Shown: piece after piece, positions 25,615-34,718 of the stretch
Numbering within the stretch: the first letter of the stretch is position 1
How the letters are laid out: the number at the start of each line of letters is the position of its first letter
Source: Methylosinus sp. H3A
GTDB taxonomy: Bacteria > Pseudomonadota > Alphaproteobacteria > Rhizobiales > Beijerinckiaceae
Length of the DNA: 64,000 bases
Assembly (NCBI RefSeq): GCF_015709455.1
Contig: NZ_JADNQW010000005.1
Location: forward strand, 682,001-746,000
Direction of reading: 5' to 3'
Notes under the pieces: generated by a model
Databases searched by the model: none
Told to the model about the DNA's origin: nothing
Seen by the model: only the letters and a program-made list of their open reading frames with translations
Made by a program: the position numbers and the translations under genes

Positions 25615-25628
25615 CCGAAGAGGCCGAA

Positions 25629-26525
25629 ATGACGATGCACATCACCAAGAATGATCTCGTCGACGTAACGCCCGGCGACGATCGTTCGATCGACGAGCTC
25701 TATGCGCGCCGACGCATTCCGCTCATCGAGAAACATCGCGCGCATATCCACGCCTTCTTCGCTGCGGTTCTGCCGCCGTTGATCGTGCTCGCGATCCTGC
25801 TCGGCCTATGGCAGCTCATCTGCATCAAGCCGACATCTGCATTGCCGTCGCCCTCGCGCATATGGAGCGAGGCGAATGATCTCATCCTGCATCCCTTCTT
25901 CGTCGCGGGGCCACAGGACATCGGCCTCGGCTGGCGTGTTCTCACCTCTCTGCAACGCGTCGGCATCGGCTTCGGACTCGCCAGCGTCGCTGGCGTGCTG
26001 CTCGGCGTCATCGTCGGACAGTCGCGTTGGGCGATGCGCGGCCTCGATCCGCTGTTCCAGATTCTACGCACCGTGCCGCCGCTCGCCTGGCTGCCGATCT
26101 CGCTCGCCGCATTTCGAGACAGCTATCCATCCGCGATCTTCGTGATCTTCATCACCTCCATCTGGCCGATCATCATCAACACTGCTGTCGGCGTGCGCAA
26201 TATTCCGCAGGACTATCGCAATGTCGCCGCCGTGCTGCGGCTCAATCAATTCGAGTTCTTCTGGAAGATCATGATTCCTTCGGCCGCGCCCTACATCTTC
26301 ACGGGCCTGCGCATCGGCGTCGGCCTGTCCTGGCTCGCCATTGTCGCAGCGGAAATGCTGACCGGCGGCGTCGGCGTCGGCTTCTTCATCTGGGACGCCT
26401 GGAACTCCTCGCGTCTGCCCGACATATTCGTCGCGCTCGCCTATATCGGCGTGACCGGCTTCGTGCTCGACCGCATCGTCGCAGCGATCGGCGCCATCGC
26501 CACGCGCGGCGCGCAGGCTTCCTGA
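25629..26525 (+). CDS. nrtB: Nitrate ABC transporter permease
   Basis: A 298-residue inner-membrane permease of the binding-protein-dependent family. Membrane segments include VLPPLIVLAILLGLWQLI, FGLASVAGVLLGVIVG and AIFVIFITSIWPIIINTAVG, and the ABC-contact loop is in NVAAVLRLNQFEFFWKIMIPSAAPYIFTG (the EAA-like region). It forms a channel with the ATPase at 26539. AAGAGG precedes ATG 25629. It follows nrtA by 14 bases in the same operon. Confidence 0.93.
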   Translation: MTMHITKNDLVDVTPGDDRSIDELYARRRIPLIEKHRAHIHAFFAAVLPPLIVLAILLGLWQLICIKPTSALPSPSRIWSEANDLILHPFFVAGPQDIGLGWRVLTSLQRVGIGFGLASVAGVLLGVIVGQSRWAMRGLDPLFQILRTVPPLAWLPISLAAFRDSYPSAIFVIFITSIWPIIINTAVGVRNIPQDYRNVAAVLRLNQFEFFWKIMIPSAAPYIFTGLRIGVGLSWLAIVAAEMLTGGVGVGFFIWDAWNSSRLPDIFVALAYIGVTGFVLDRIVAAIGAIATRGAQAS

Positions 26526-26538
26526 GAAAGGAATTTCG

Positions 26539-27330
26539 ATGAGCTATCTTCGCATCGATCACGTCGACAAAGTTTTCACGACCGGCGCCCGCGCGACAAA
26601 AGTGCTCGAGGCTGTCGATCTCTCGGTCGAGAAGGGACAATATGTCTCGATCATCGGCCATTCCGGCTGCGGCAAATCCACTCTGCTCAATATCGTCGCC
26701 GGCCTCGTGACCGCCACCGCCGGCGGCGTCGTGCTGGAAAATCGTCAGGTCGACACGCCTGGGCCGGATCGCGCCGTCGTGTTCCAGAATCATTCGCTGC
26801 TGCCCTGGCTCTCCGTCTATGACAATGTGCGCCTCGGCGTCGACAAGATCTTTGCGGGCAAAAAGAACCGCGCCGAGCGACATGATTGGACGATGCACAA
26901 TCTCGAGCTCGTGCAGATGACGCATGCGAAGGACAAGCGTCCGAGCGAGATTTCCGGCGGCATGAAGCAGCGCGTCGGCATCGCCCGCGCGCTCGCCATG
27001 GAGCCGAAGGTGCTTTTGCTCGACGAGCCCTTCGGCGCGCTCGATGCGCTGACGCGCGCGCATCTACAAGATCGAGTGATGGCGCTGCATCGCACGCTCG
27101 GCAATACGGTGATGATGATCACCCATGACGTCGACGAGGCCGTGCTGCTGTCGGACCGCATCGTGATGATGACGAACGGCCCTTGCGCCACGATCGGCGA
27201 GACGCTCGACGTCGCGCTGTCGCGCCCGCGCAACCGGCTAGAGCTCGCCGCCGATCCCGTCTATCTCGAATGCCGACGCCGCGTGCTGCAATTCCTCTAT
27301 GAGCGTCATCATTATGTCGAAGCGGCGTGA
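26539..27330 (+). CDS. nrtC: Nitrate ABC transporter ATP-binding protein
   Basis: A 263-residue ABC ATPase of the nitrate/sulfonate/taurine group. Walker A GHSGCGKST lies at residues 40-48, the signature SGGMKQR follows at about 140, and Walker B is VLLLDEPFGALDALTR with the switch His in MMITHDVDEAV. It powers NrtAB uptake. Unlike the cyanobacterial NrtC it has no fused binding-protein domain, so it corresponds to NrtD in domain content. AAAGGAA precedes ATG 26539. Confidence 0.93.
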   Translation: MSYLRIDHVDKVFTTGARATKVLEAVDLSVEKGQYVSIIGHSGCGKSTLLNIVAGLVTATAGGVVLENRQVDTPGPDRAVVFQNHSLLPWLSVYDNVRLGVDKIFAGKKNRAERHDWTMHNLELVQMTHAKDKRPSEISGGMKQRVGIARALAMEPKVLLLDEPFGALDALTRAHLQDRVMALHRTLGNTVMMITHDVDEAVLLSDRIVMMTNGPCATIGETLDVALSRPRNRLELAADPVYLECRRRVLQFLYERHHYVEAA

Positions 27331-27342
27331 GGCGAGCGGACG

Positions 27343-28557
27343 ATGAGCGAGCCTCTGGTCATCATCGGCAATGGCATGGCGGCCGCGCGCCTCGTCGACG
27401 AATTGTCGAAACGCGCGCTCGGCCGATACGCCATCGCCGTCATCGGCGCGGAGCCGCGCCTCGCCTATAATCGCGTGCTGCTCTCTTCAGTGCTGGCCGG
27501 CGAAACGGAGATGGCGGAAATCGAGTTGAAGCCCACGAGCTGGTGGCGCGACCACGGCGTCACACTGCTCTATGGCCGCAAGGCCCGCGCTATCGACCTT
27601 TCGACAAAGCGCGTGTCGCTCGAAAGCGGTGAGAACATCGGCTTTTCGAAGCTCGTTTTCGCCACCGGCTCGCGCGCGCTGCGTCTCACCCTGCCCGGCG
27701 CGCAGCTCCCCGGCGTTTGCGTGTTTCGTGACGGCGCCGATGTCGACGCGCTGAAGCGCATGGCCGCGCAGCGCAAGCGGATCGTCGTCATCGGCGGCGG
27801 CCTGCTCGGTCTCGAAGCCGCCTATGGCCTCACAAAGTCCGGCGCCGTGGTGACGCTCGCGCATGTCGCGGAGCGGCTGATGGAGCGACAGCTCGACGCG
27901 CCTGCGGCCGAGTTGTTGAAGCAGTCGATCGAGAGCAAAGGCATAAAGACGCTGCTGGAAGCGAATACGATCCGCATAATCGGCGACGATCATGTTCGTG
28001 GCGTCGAATTCGCCGACGGCCGCCGGCTCGAGGCGGAGGGCGTCGTCTTCGCGGCGGGGATTGCGCCCAATATGGAGCTCGCGCGAAGCGCCGGCGTCGA
28101 GACGCAAAGAGGCGTCATCATCAACGATCATATGGAGACGAATATAGACAGCGTATTCGCGCTCGGCGAATGCGCGCAGCACAGAGGCGTCTGCTACGGC
28201 CTCGTCGAGCCCGCCTATGAGCAGGCCCGCATCCTCGCCGCGCGGCTCTGCGGCGAAAATGACATCTATGAGGGAAGCATCGTCGCCACCAATCTGAAAG
28301 TCTCCGGCGTCAGTGTCTTTTCCGCCGGCGATTTTCTCGGACGCGACGGCGGCGAAACTGTCTCCTGGCGGGACATCGGCCTCGGTCTCTACAAGAAGCT
28401 CGTCATCGACGATGGCCGCCTCGTCGGCGCCGTGCTCGTCGGCGACGCCAGCGCAGCGCTTTCGTGCCTCGAGCTCATTCGCTCGCAGGCCGACATAGCG
28501 CAATGGCGCGACGCTTTGATCTTCGGCCGCGCGCTCTGCGACAGAAAGGCGGCGTGA
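27343..28557 (+). CDS. NAD(P)H/FAD-dependent oxidoreductase of nitrate assimilation
   Basis: A 404-residue pyridine nucleotide-disulfide-type oxidoreductase. The FAD motif is VIIGNGMAAARLVDEL (residues 6-21), the NAD(P)H motif is RIVVIGGGLLGLEAAYG, and the second FAD motif is DSVFALGECAQHRG. It resembles the N-terminal third of NADH-nitrite reductase (NirB/NasB) but lacks the BFD-like and sirohaem parts. Lying between nrtC and nirA (12 and 2 bp spacings), it is a likely electron donor to nitrate or nitrite reductase, inferred from position. The C-terminus ends KAA just before nirA. Confidence 0.82.
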   Translation: MSEPLVIIGNGMAAARLVDELSKRALGRYAIAVIGAEPRLAYNRVLLSSVLAGETEMAEIELKPTSWWRDHGVTLLYGRKARAIDLSTKRVSLESGENIGFSKLVFATGSRALRLTLPGAQLPGVCVFRDGADVDALKRMAAQRKRIVVIGGGLLGLEAAYGLTKSGAVVTLAHVAERLMERQLDAPAAELLKQSIESKGIKTLLEANTIRIIGDDHVRGVEFADGRRLEAEGVVFAAGIAPNMELARSAGVETQRGVIINDHMETNIDSVFALGECAQHRGVCYGLVEPAYEQARILAARLCGENDIYEGSIVATNLKVSGVSVFSAGDFLGRDGGETVSWRDIGLGLYKKLVIDDGRLVGAVLVGDASAALSCLELIRSQADIAQWRDALIFGRALCDRKAA

Positions 28558-28559
28558 GC

Positions 28560-30314
28560 ATGGCCGGCGACTTCACAGCGGAACAAAAGCGCTATCTCGA
28601 AGGCTTCGCCTCCGGCTTTCAGGCCTCGCGCGCGACGCGCGGCCCGGCGCCGACGAAAGACACGCCTATCGGCCCGGACGCTATCCATTTGGAGGCGCAG
28701 GATCGCGCTGTCGCGCGCGGCGGCAAGCTCAACGATCAAGAAAAAATCAAACGCGAAGAGCATCCTTTCGACGCCTATGCGCGTCTCGCCACTCGAGCGA
28801 AGCGCAACGAGCCGCCGAAGGTCGCCGATAATTTCCGATGGCGCTATCATGGGCTGTTCTACGTCGCGCCGACGCAGAGCTCCTACATGTGTCGCTTGCG
28901 GATTCCCAATGGCTGCCTCACTCATTGGCAGTTCACCGGCCTCGCCGATCTCGCCGATCGTCATGGCGGCGGCTATTTGCATGTCACCACGCGCGCGAAC
29001 CTCCAGATTCGCGAGATCGAGCCGAAGAACGCCGTCGCCATGATCGAGGGCGTGCAGAGTCTCGGCCTGTGGACGCGCGGCGCCGGCGCCGACAATATTC
29101 GCAATATCACCGGAACTCCGACCGCCGGAATCGATCGCCAAGAGCTCATCGACACGCGTCCCCTGGCGCGCGCGCTGCATTTCCACATTCTCAACGATCG
29201 CTCTCTCTTCGGCCTGCCGCGGAAATTCAACATCGCTTTCGACGGCGCCGGCTGCATCGCCGTGCTCGAGGACACCAATGACGTCGCCTTTCGAGCGGTC
29301 GAGATCGTCGACGGACATGGCCTCGAGCCGGGAATCTATTTCCGTCTCGCGCTCGGCGGAATTACGGGGCACAAAGATCTCGCGCGCGAGACCGGCGTCA
29401 TCGCGCGGCCGGACGAAGCCATCGAAATTGCAGACGCCATAGTGCGCGTCTTCATCGCGACCGGCGACCGCGTCAATCGCGCCGAGGCGCGATTGAAATA
29501 TGTGCTCGATCGCTTGGGCTTCGAAAAATTCCTGACGCTCGTCGAAGAGCGGCTCGGCCGCGCCCTTCTGCGCGCGCCCGCGGCGGCGATCGCGCCGCGG
29601 CCCGGCTTCGACCGGCACGCCCATATCGGCGTGCATGCGCAAAAGCAGGTGGAAAAGAACTGGCTCGGCGTCGCGCTGAAGCTCGGCCGGCTGACCAGCG
29701 ACAATGTCCGCGGCCTGGCGAACATCGCGCGCGCCTTTGGCGACGGCGACATAAGGCTCACCGTCTGGCAAAATCTGCTGATCTCCGGCGTTCCCGACTC
29801 CCGCGTGGACGAGGCGGTCGCGCAGATCGAAGCGCTCGGCCTTTCGACAAAGGCCTCGCCGATCCGCGCCGGCCTCGTCGCTTGCACCGGCAATGTGGGC
29901 TGCCGCTTCGCCGCCGCCGACACGAAGCGGCACGCCGACGAAATCGCCGCTCATTGCGAGAAGCAAATCGCGATCGACACACCGATCAACTTACATCTGA
30001 CCGGCTGCCGTCACTCCTGCGCGCAGCACTATATCGGCGACATCGGCCTCATCGGCGCGCGCGTCGCGATCAATGACGAAGGCGACACAGTCGAAGGCTA
30101 TCACATGGTCGTCGGCGGCGGTTTCGGCGCCGAAGGCGCGATCGCCCGCGAATTATTCGAGAATGTCGCAGCGGAAGACGCGCCGCGCAAGGTCGAGGGC
30201 ATTTTGCGCGCCTATCTCGCGCATCGCGCGACGGCTGAGGAGAGCTTCGCCGCCTTCACGCGGCGCCACGATTTAGAGACGTTGAAACGACTCTTCGCGG
30301 AGACCGAAAAATGA
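28560..30314 (+). CDS. nirA: Assimilatory nitrite reductase (ferredoxin-type, sirohaem)
   Basis: A 584-residue enzyme that reduces nitrite to ammonia with six electrons. Two sulfite/nitrite reductase repeats are present. The [4Fe-4S]-sirohaem cysteines are Cys442 and Cys448 (CTGNVGC) and Cys483 and Cys487 (TGCRHSCAQH). Sirohaem-binding Arg/Lys residues lie in YLHVTTRANLQIREI and NIRNITGTPTAG. ATG 28560 follows the preceding stop by two bases; longer in-frame starts would overlap that gene. Its electron source may be ferredoxin or the flavin reductase encoded immediately downstream, with which it overlaps by four bases. Confidence 0.92.
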   Translation: MAGDFTAEQKRYLEGFASGFQASRATRGPAPTKDTPIGPDAIHLEAQDRAVARGGKLNDQEKIKREEHPFDAYARLATRAKRNEPPKVADNFRWRYHGLFYVAPTQSSYMCRLRIPNGCLTHWQFTGLADLADRHGGGYLHVTTRANLQIREIEPKNAVAMIEGVQSLGLWTRGAGADNIRNITGTPTAGIDRQELIDTRPLARALHFHILNDRSLFGLPRKFNIAFDGAGCIAVLEDTNDVAFRAVEIVDGHGLEPGIYFRLALGGITGHKDLARETGVIARPDEAIEIADAIVRVFIATGDRVNRAEARLKYVLDRLGFEKFLTLVEERLGRALLRAPAAAIAPRPGFDRHAHIGVHAQKQVEKNWLGVALKLGRLTSDNVRGLANIARAFGDGDIRLTVWQNLLISGVPDSRVDEAVAQIEALGLSTKASPIRAGLVACTGNVGCRFAAADTKRHADEIAAHCEKQIAIDTPINLHLTGCRHSCAQHYIGDIGLIGARVAINDEGDTVEGYHMVVGGGFGAEGAIARELFENVAAEDAPRKVEGILRAYLAHRATAEESFAAFTRRHDLETLKRLFAETEK

Positions 30315-31936
30315 ACGAGATCACGCGGCCGCAACGGCTCGAGCTCATTCCGCCTTCCGCGCCTTTCTCCGATGAGCAGCGCGTCTGGCTCAACGGATTC
30401 TTCGCCGAGTTGATATCGATGAACGACGCGGGCGTCGTCACTTTGTCGCCGGCGGAGAATACGGCGATCGCGGGCAATGGCGACGACGGCGCCGCGCCTT
30501 GGCATGATCAGACGATGCGATTGCAGGAGCGCATGACGCTCGCGCAAGGGCATCCGCTGCGACGACGCATAATGGCCGCCATGGCGCAGCAAGACTGCGG
30601 CCAATGCGGCTATGACTGCCACAATTATGCGGAAGCGCTGTTCGCCCACAAGGAGCAGCGGCTCAATCTCTGCGCGCCGGGCGGCAAGGAAACCGCGCGC
30701 ATGTTGAGGACGCTCGCCGAAGAGCTCTATTCCGCGCCGTCCGCCGAGGATGCGAGCCTGAAGGCTCGCGGTCCAGAGCCGGGACTGGGCAGCGAGCCTT
30801 CAGACTCGCATCCGACGTCCGCGCCCGGCCATTCGCGCGACAATCCCGTCGACGCTCACTTCTTGTCGCGGCGGCGACTGAACAAGCCTGCGTCTGAAAA
30901 AGAAACATGGCATGTCGAATTCGATCTTTCCGTCAGCGGTCTCGATTACGCTGTCGGCGATTCGCTCGGCGTGTTCGCGCAGAATGATCTCGGCCTCGTC
31001 GATCAGATCATCGCCATGATCGGCGCCTCGCCGCTCGCGCCGGTAAACGGCAAAAGCCTGCGTGACGCGCTGCGCGACGATTGCTCGCTCGCGCCGGCGC
31101 CGGATCGTCTCTTCGAGCTCGTCTCCTTCCTCACCGGAGGCGAGACGCGCGCCAAAGCGCGCGCGCTGGCGCAGGGCGAAGATCCGGACAAGGACGCAGC
31201 CGATCTCGATGTGTTGGCGGCGCTGATGAAATTTCCGGGCGTGCGGCCACATGCGGAAGCCTTTGTCGAATCGCTCGAGCCTTTGCAGCCGCGCCTCTAT
31301 TCCATCTCCTCCTCGCCGAAGACGGCGCCGGGACGCGTGTCGCTCACCGTCGATGCGGTACGCTATACGATCGGCAAGCGCAAACGCAAAGGCGTGGCCT
31401 CGACCTTCCTCGCCGAACGCATCGACAGCGGCGCGCCGGCGCGAGTTTATGTTCAGCCATCGCACGGCTTCTCGCTGCCGAATGATCCCGACACGCCGAT
31501 CGTCATGATCGGCCCCGGCACGGGCGTCGCGCCATTCCACGCCTTTTTGCAGGAACGCGCGGCGATCGGCGCGCGCGGCGCCAATTGGCTGTTCTTCGGC
31601 CATCAGCGCAGCGATTGCGATTTCTTCTATGCGGAGGAGCTCAATGCGATGAAATCTTGTGGCCTGCTCACACGCCTGTCGCTCGCCTGGTCGCGCGACG
31701 GCGCCGAGAAATTCTATGTGCAGGATCGCATGCGCGAAGTCGGCCGCGATCTCTTCGCCTGGATCGCCGAGGGCGCGCATATCTATGTCTGCGGCGACGC
31801 CAAGCGCATGGCCAAGGATGTCGAACGCGCGCTCGTCGACATTGTCGCGCAATATGGCGCACGCTCGACCGACGAGGCCGTCGCTTTCGTCGCGGAATTG
31901 AAGAAGAACGGCCGCTATCGACAGGATGTCTATTGA
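30311..31936 (+). CDS. Fused Fe-S / flavin NADPH reductase (CysJ-like) with in-frame palindromic repeat
   Basis: A 541-residue protein with an unusual make-up. Residues 96-121 form a Fe-S motif of the type in RnfB and CO dehydrogenase gamma (DCGQCGYDCHNYAEAL...LCAPGG; Cys96, 99, 103, 121). Residues about 180-541 are the FAD/NADPH part of sulfite reductase CysJ: RLYSISSSPK for FAD, MIGPGTGVAPFHAFLQER and VCGDAKRMAKDVE for NADPH, ending GRYRQDVY. The FMN flavodoxin domain of CysJ is absent. Residues 146-168 between the two parts are encoded by a copy of repeat family B. It overlaps nirA by four bases and nasA by one, and is probably the NADPH-linked donor for nitrate or nitrite reductase. Confidence 0.85.
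   Translation: MNEITRPQRLELIPPSAPFSDEQRVWLNGFFAELISMNDAGVVTLSPAENTAIAGNGDDGAAPWHDQTMRLQERMTLAQGHPLRRRIMAAMAQQDCGQCGYDCHNYAEALFAHKEQRLNLCAPGGKETARMLRTLAEELYSAPSAEDASLKARGPEPGLGSEPSDSHPTSAPGHSRDNPVDAHFLSRRRLNKPASEKETWHVEFDLSVSGLDYAVGDSLGVFAQNDLGLVDQIIAMIGASPLAPVNGKSLRDALRDDCSLAPAPDRLFELVSFLTGGETRAKARALAQGEDPDKDAADLDVLAALMKFPGVRPHAEAFVESLEPLQPRLYSISSSPKTAPGRVSLTVDAVRYTIGKRKRKGVASTFLAERIDSGAPARVYVQPSHGFSLPNDPDTPIVMIGPGTGVAPFHAFLQERAAIGARGANWLFFGHQRSDCDFFYAEELNAMKSCGLLTRLSLAWSRDGAEKFYVQDRMREVGRDLFAWIAEGAHIYVCGDAKRMAKDVERALVDIVAQYGARSTDEAVAFVAELKKNGRYRQDVY
30748..30813 (+). repeat. Dispersed palindromic repeat, family B, in-frame copy inside a gene
   Basis: The left arm GGATGCGAGCCTGAAGGCTC... (30748-30769) pairs with 30792-30813 with one mismatch over 22 bp. 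The element is 66 bp, exactly 22 codons, so it keeps the reading frame. It matches the intergenic copy at 21186 in its core (ATGCGAGCCTGA, GGCTCGCGGTCC). Confidence 0.85.
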
Positions 31937-34620
31937 TGCAGAGAGTCGATCCGAGCAGCGTTTCCGTCGCGACCGCCTGTCCTTATTGCGGCGTCGGCTG
32001 CGGCGTGCTGGCGACGCCGGACGGGCGCGGCGGCGCGACGGTCGCCGGCGACCCGGAGCATCCCGCGAATTTCGGACGGCTGTGCTCCAAAGGTTCGGCC
32101 TTGCAGGAGACGCTATCGCTCGAAGGGCGATTGCTGCATCCGATGATCCGCTCCGGCGCGGAGCTACGTCGCGCGAGCTGGGACGAAGCGCTCGACCATG
32201 TCGCGCGAGGCTTTCAGCGCGTGATCGACGCGCATGGGCCACAGGCGATCGCCTTCTATCTCTCCGGCCAATTGTTGACCGAGGATTATTACGCGGCCAA
32301 CAAGCTCATCAAGGGCTTCATCGGCTCGCCCAATGTCGACACCAATTCGCGGCTCTGCATGGCTTCGACGGTCGCCGGACACAAGCGCGCCTTCGGCGCC
32401 GATGTCGTGCCGGGATGCTATGAGGATCTCGACTGCGCCGATCTCATCGTGCTGGTCGGCTCCAACGCGGCCTGGTGTCATCCGATTTTGTTCCAGCGCA
32501 TATTGCGCAACAAGCAGGAGCGCGGCGCGAAGCTCGTCGTCATCGATCCGCGTCGCACGGCGACGGCGGAAGAGGCCGATCTGTTTCTGCCTATCGCGCC
32601 CGGCGGCGATGTCGCGCTGTTTTGCGGCCTGCTCGCGCATCTCGTCGCCAACGGCGCGACTTGCGACGATTACATAGCGCGTCACACAGTGGGCTTCACG
32701 GAAGCGCTCGCGGCCGCGCGCGAGATCGCGCCGACAATCGCGGCGACAGCCGCGGCCGCCGGCCTTCGCGAAGTGGACGTCGCGTCCTTCTTCGAGCTTT
32801 TCGCCGCGACGCCGAAGGTCGTCACCGCCTTTTCGCAAGGCGTCAATCAATCCGCGCAGGGAACGGACAAAGTCGACGCCATCATTCATTGTCATCTCGC
32901 GACCGGGCGCATCGGCAAGCCGGGCGCCGCGCCCTTCTCGCTCACCGGGCAGCCCAACGCCATGGGCGGGCGCGAGGTCGGCGGCCTCGCCAATCAGCTC
33001 GCCGCGCATATGGGGTTTTCCGACGCCGAGATCGATCGCGTGCGGCGCTTTTGGAACGCGCCGCGCATTGCGACGCGCGAAGGTTTCAAGGCCGTGCAGA
33101 TGTTCGAGGCCATAGCGCGCGGAAAGATCAAGGCGCTATGGGTGATGGGAACAAATCCCGCGGTCTCGCTTCCGCAGGCGGACGAAGCGCGCGCCGCGCT
33201 CGCAAAGCTCGATCTCTTCGTCGTCTCGGACAATGTGCTGTCGAACGACACGATCGGCGCCGGCGCGCATGTGCTGCTGCCGGCGCAGGCCTGGGGCGAG
33301 AAATCGGGAACAGTCACCAATTCGGAGCGGCGCATCTCACGCCAGCGCGCCTTTCTGCCTTCGCCCGGCGAGGCCGAGCCGGACTGGCGCATCGTCAGCG
33401 CGCTCGCGGAGCGCATGGGCTTCGGCGAGGCTTTCGGCTTTCGCTCGGCGGCGGATGTGTTTCGCGAGCATGCGGCGCTCTCAGCTTTCGAGAATGACGG
33501 CGCACGCAGCTTCGACATAGGCGGACTCGCGGAACTCTCCGACGAGGCCTTCGATGCGCTGCCCCCGACGCTGTGGCCGATCCGCGCCGGCGAGACGAAA
33601 GGACGCGAGCGATTTTTCGCAGCGGGCGGTTACTTCACCGCCGACGGCAAGGCGCGCTTCGTCGCGCCGGAGCGTCCCGCGCTGAAAACCTCGACCTCGG
33701 CGGCCTTTCCCTTTCGGCTCAACACCGGGCGCATCCGCGACCAGTGGCACACGATGACGCGCACGGGAAAGAGTCCGCGCCTCGCGCGACATTTGCCCTT
33801 TCCCTTCGTCGAGATTCATCCGGCGGACGCCGCGCCGCTCGGCCTCGTCGACGGCGGCTTCGCGCGCGTCTCCACGCGTCACGGCGAATGTATGCTCGCG
33901 GTCGCCGTCACCGATCGGCAGCGGCGCGGGCAGTTGTTCGCGCCGATTCATTGGAGCGACGAGACATCGTCCTTCGCGCGCGTCGGCGCGCTCGTCGCGG
34001 CGATCACCGATCCGCATTCGGGACAGCCGGAGGCGAAGGCGACGCCGGCGCGCATAGACGCGGTCGCGTTCAAATCGCGCGGCTTCCTGCTCTCGCGCGC
34101 ACCGCTTCGGCCGGCTTTCGCAGAGCTCGGAACCAAGGTCGCCGTCGCCGACGGCCATGGCCTTTTGTTCGCCTCGGACACCGGGCTCGGCGTGTGGCGC
34201 GATTATGTCGCGTCGCTCGGCGACGGGGCGAATGCGGCCGATTATCTCGACGAAGCGCGCGGCGTCTATCGCGCGGCGCGCTTTCGCGAGCAGCGCGTCG
34301 ATCTGTGCCTCTTCGTCGGGAGGCAGGACGCGCGGGCCGCCTTCGACGTGGCGAGCGCGCTGTTCGAGAAAGAACGGCTCACCATCGAGCAACGCAAAGC
34401 GCTGCTCTCGGGACGCGCGGCCGATGGGGCGCAGGAGGAGGGCGCGACCGTCTGCGCTTGCTTCGGGGTCGGCGCAAAGACGATCGACAGAGCGATCGCG
34501 CAAGGCGCCCGCAGCGTCGCCGAGATCGGCGCGAAACTGCGCGCCGGCACGAATTGCGGCTCCTGCATTCCAGAATTGAAACGCGCCATCGCGGCGGCGC
34601 GCGCATGCTGCGAGGAGTAG
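31936..34620 (+). CDS. nasA: Assimilatory nitrate reductase, catalytic subunit
   Basis: An 894-residue molybdenum bis-MGD enzyme that reduces nitrate to nitrite in the cytoplasm. The N-terminal [4Fe-4S] ligands are Cys15, 18, 22 and 50 (CPYCGVGC...RLCSKG). The molybdenum ligand is the Cys in NSRLCMAST. Molybdopterin motifs such as VMGTNPAVSLPQAD and the dinucleotide-binding domain (RLNTGRIRDQWHTMTRTG) follow. The last 60 residues are a BFD-like [2Fe-2S] domain (VCACFGVGAKTI...NCGSCIPELKRAI), as in NasA forms receiving electrons from a NAD(P)H reductase. Its start codon overlaps the preceding stop (TGATG). It is the last gene of the operon; no narK-type transporter follows. Confidence 0.95.
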   Translation: MQRVDPSSVSVATACPYCGVGCGVLATPDGRGGATVAGDPEHPANFGRLCSKGSALQETLSLEGRLLHPMIRSGAELRRASWDEALDHVARGFQRVIDAHGPQAIAFYLSGQLLTEDYYAANKLIKGFIGSPNVDTNSRLCMASTVAGHKRAFGADVVPGCYEDLDCADLIVLVGSNAAWCHPILFQRILRNKQERGAKLVVIDPRRTATAEEADLFLPIAPGGDVALFCGLLAHLVANGATCDDYIARHTVGFTEALAAAREIAPTIAATAAAAGLREVDVASFFELFAATPKVVTAFSQGVNQSAQGTDKVDAIIHCHLATGRIGKPGAAPFSLTGQPNAMGGREVGGLANQLAAHMGFSDAEIDRVRRFWNAPRIATREGFKAVQMFEAIARGKIKALWVMGTNPAVSLPQADEARAALAKLDLFVVSDNVLSNDTIGAGAHVLLPAQAWGEKSGTVTNSERRISRQRAFLPSPGEAEPDWRIVSALAERMGFGEAFGFRSAADVFREHAALSAFENDGARSFDIGGLAELSDEAFDALPPTLWPIRAGETKGRERFFAAGGYFTADGKARFVAPERPALKTSTSAAFPFRLNTGRIRDQWHTMTRTGKSPRLARHLPFPFVEIHPADAAPLGLVDGGFARVSTRHGECMLAVAVTDRQRRGQLFAPIHWSDETSSFARVGALVAAITDPHSGQPEAKATPARIDAVAFKSRGFLLSRAPLRPAFAELGTKVAVADGHGLLFASDTGLGVWRDYVASLGDGANAADYLDEARGVYRAARFREQRVDLCLFVGRQDARAAFDVASALFEKERLTIEQRKALLSGRAADGAQEEGATVCACFGVGAKTIDRAIAQGARSVAEIGAKLRAGTNCGSCIPELKRAIAAARACCEE

Positions 34621-34718
34621 CGCGCCGTCAACGGAGTAACATAGCGACGAAGCGATCCACGGGCCCGCCCGCGACACCTGGATTGCTTCGCCTCCGGCTC
34701 GCAACGATGACGACGGCG

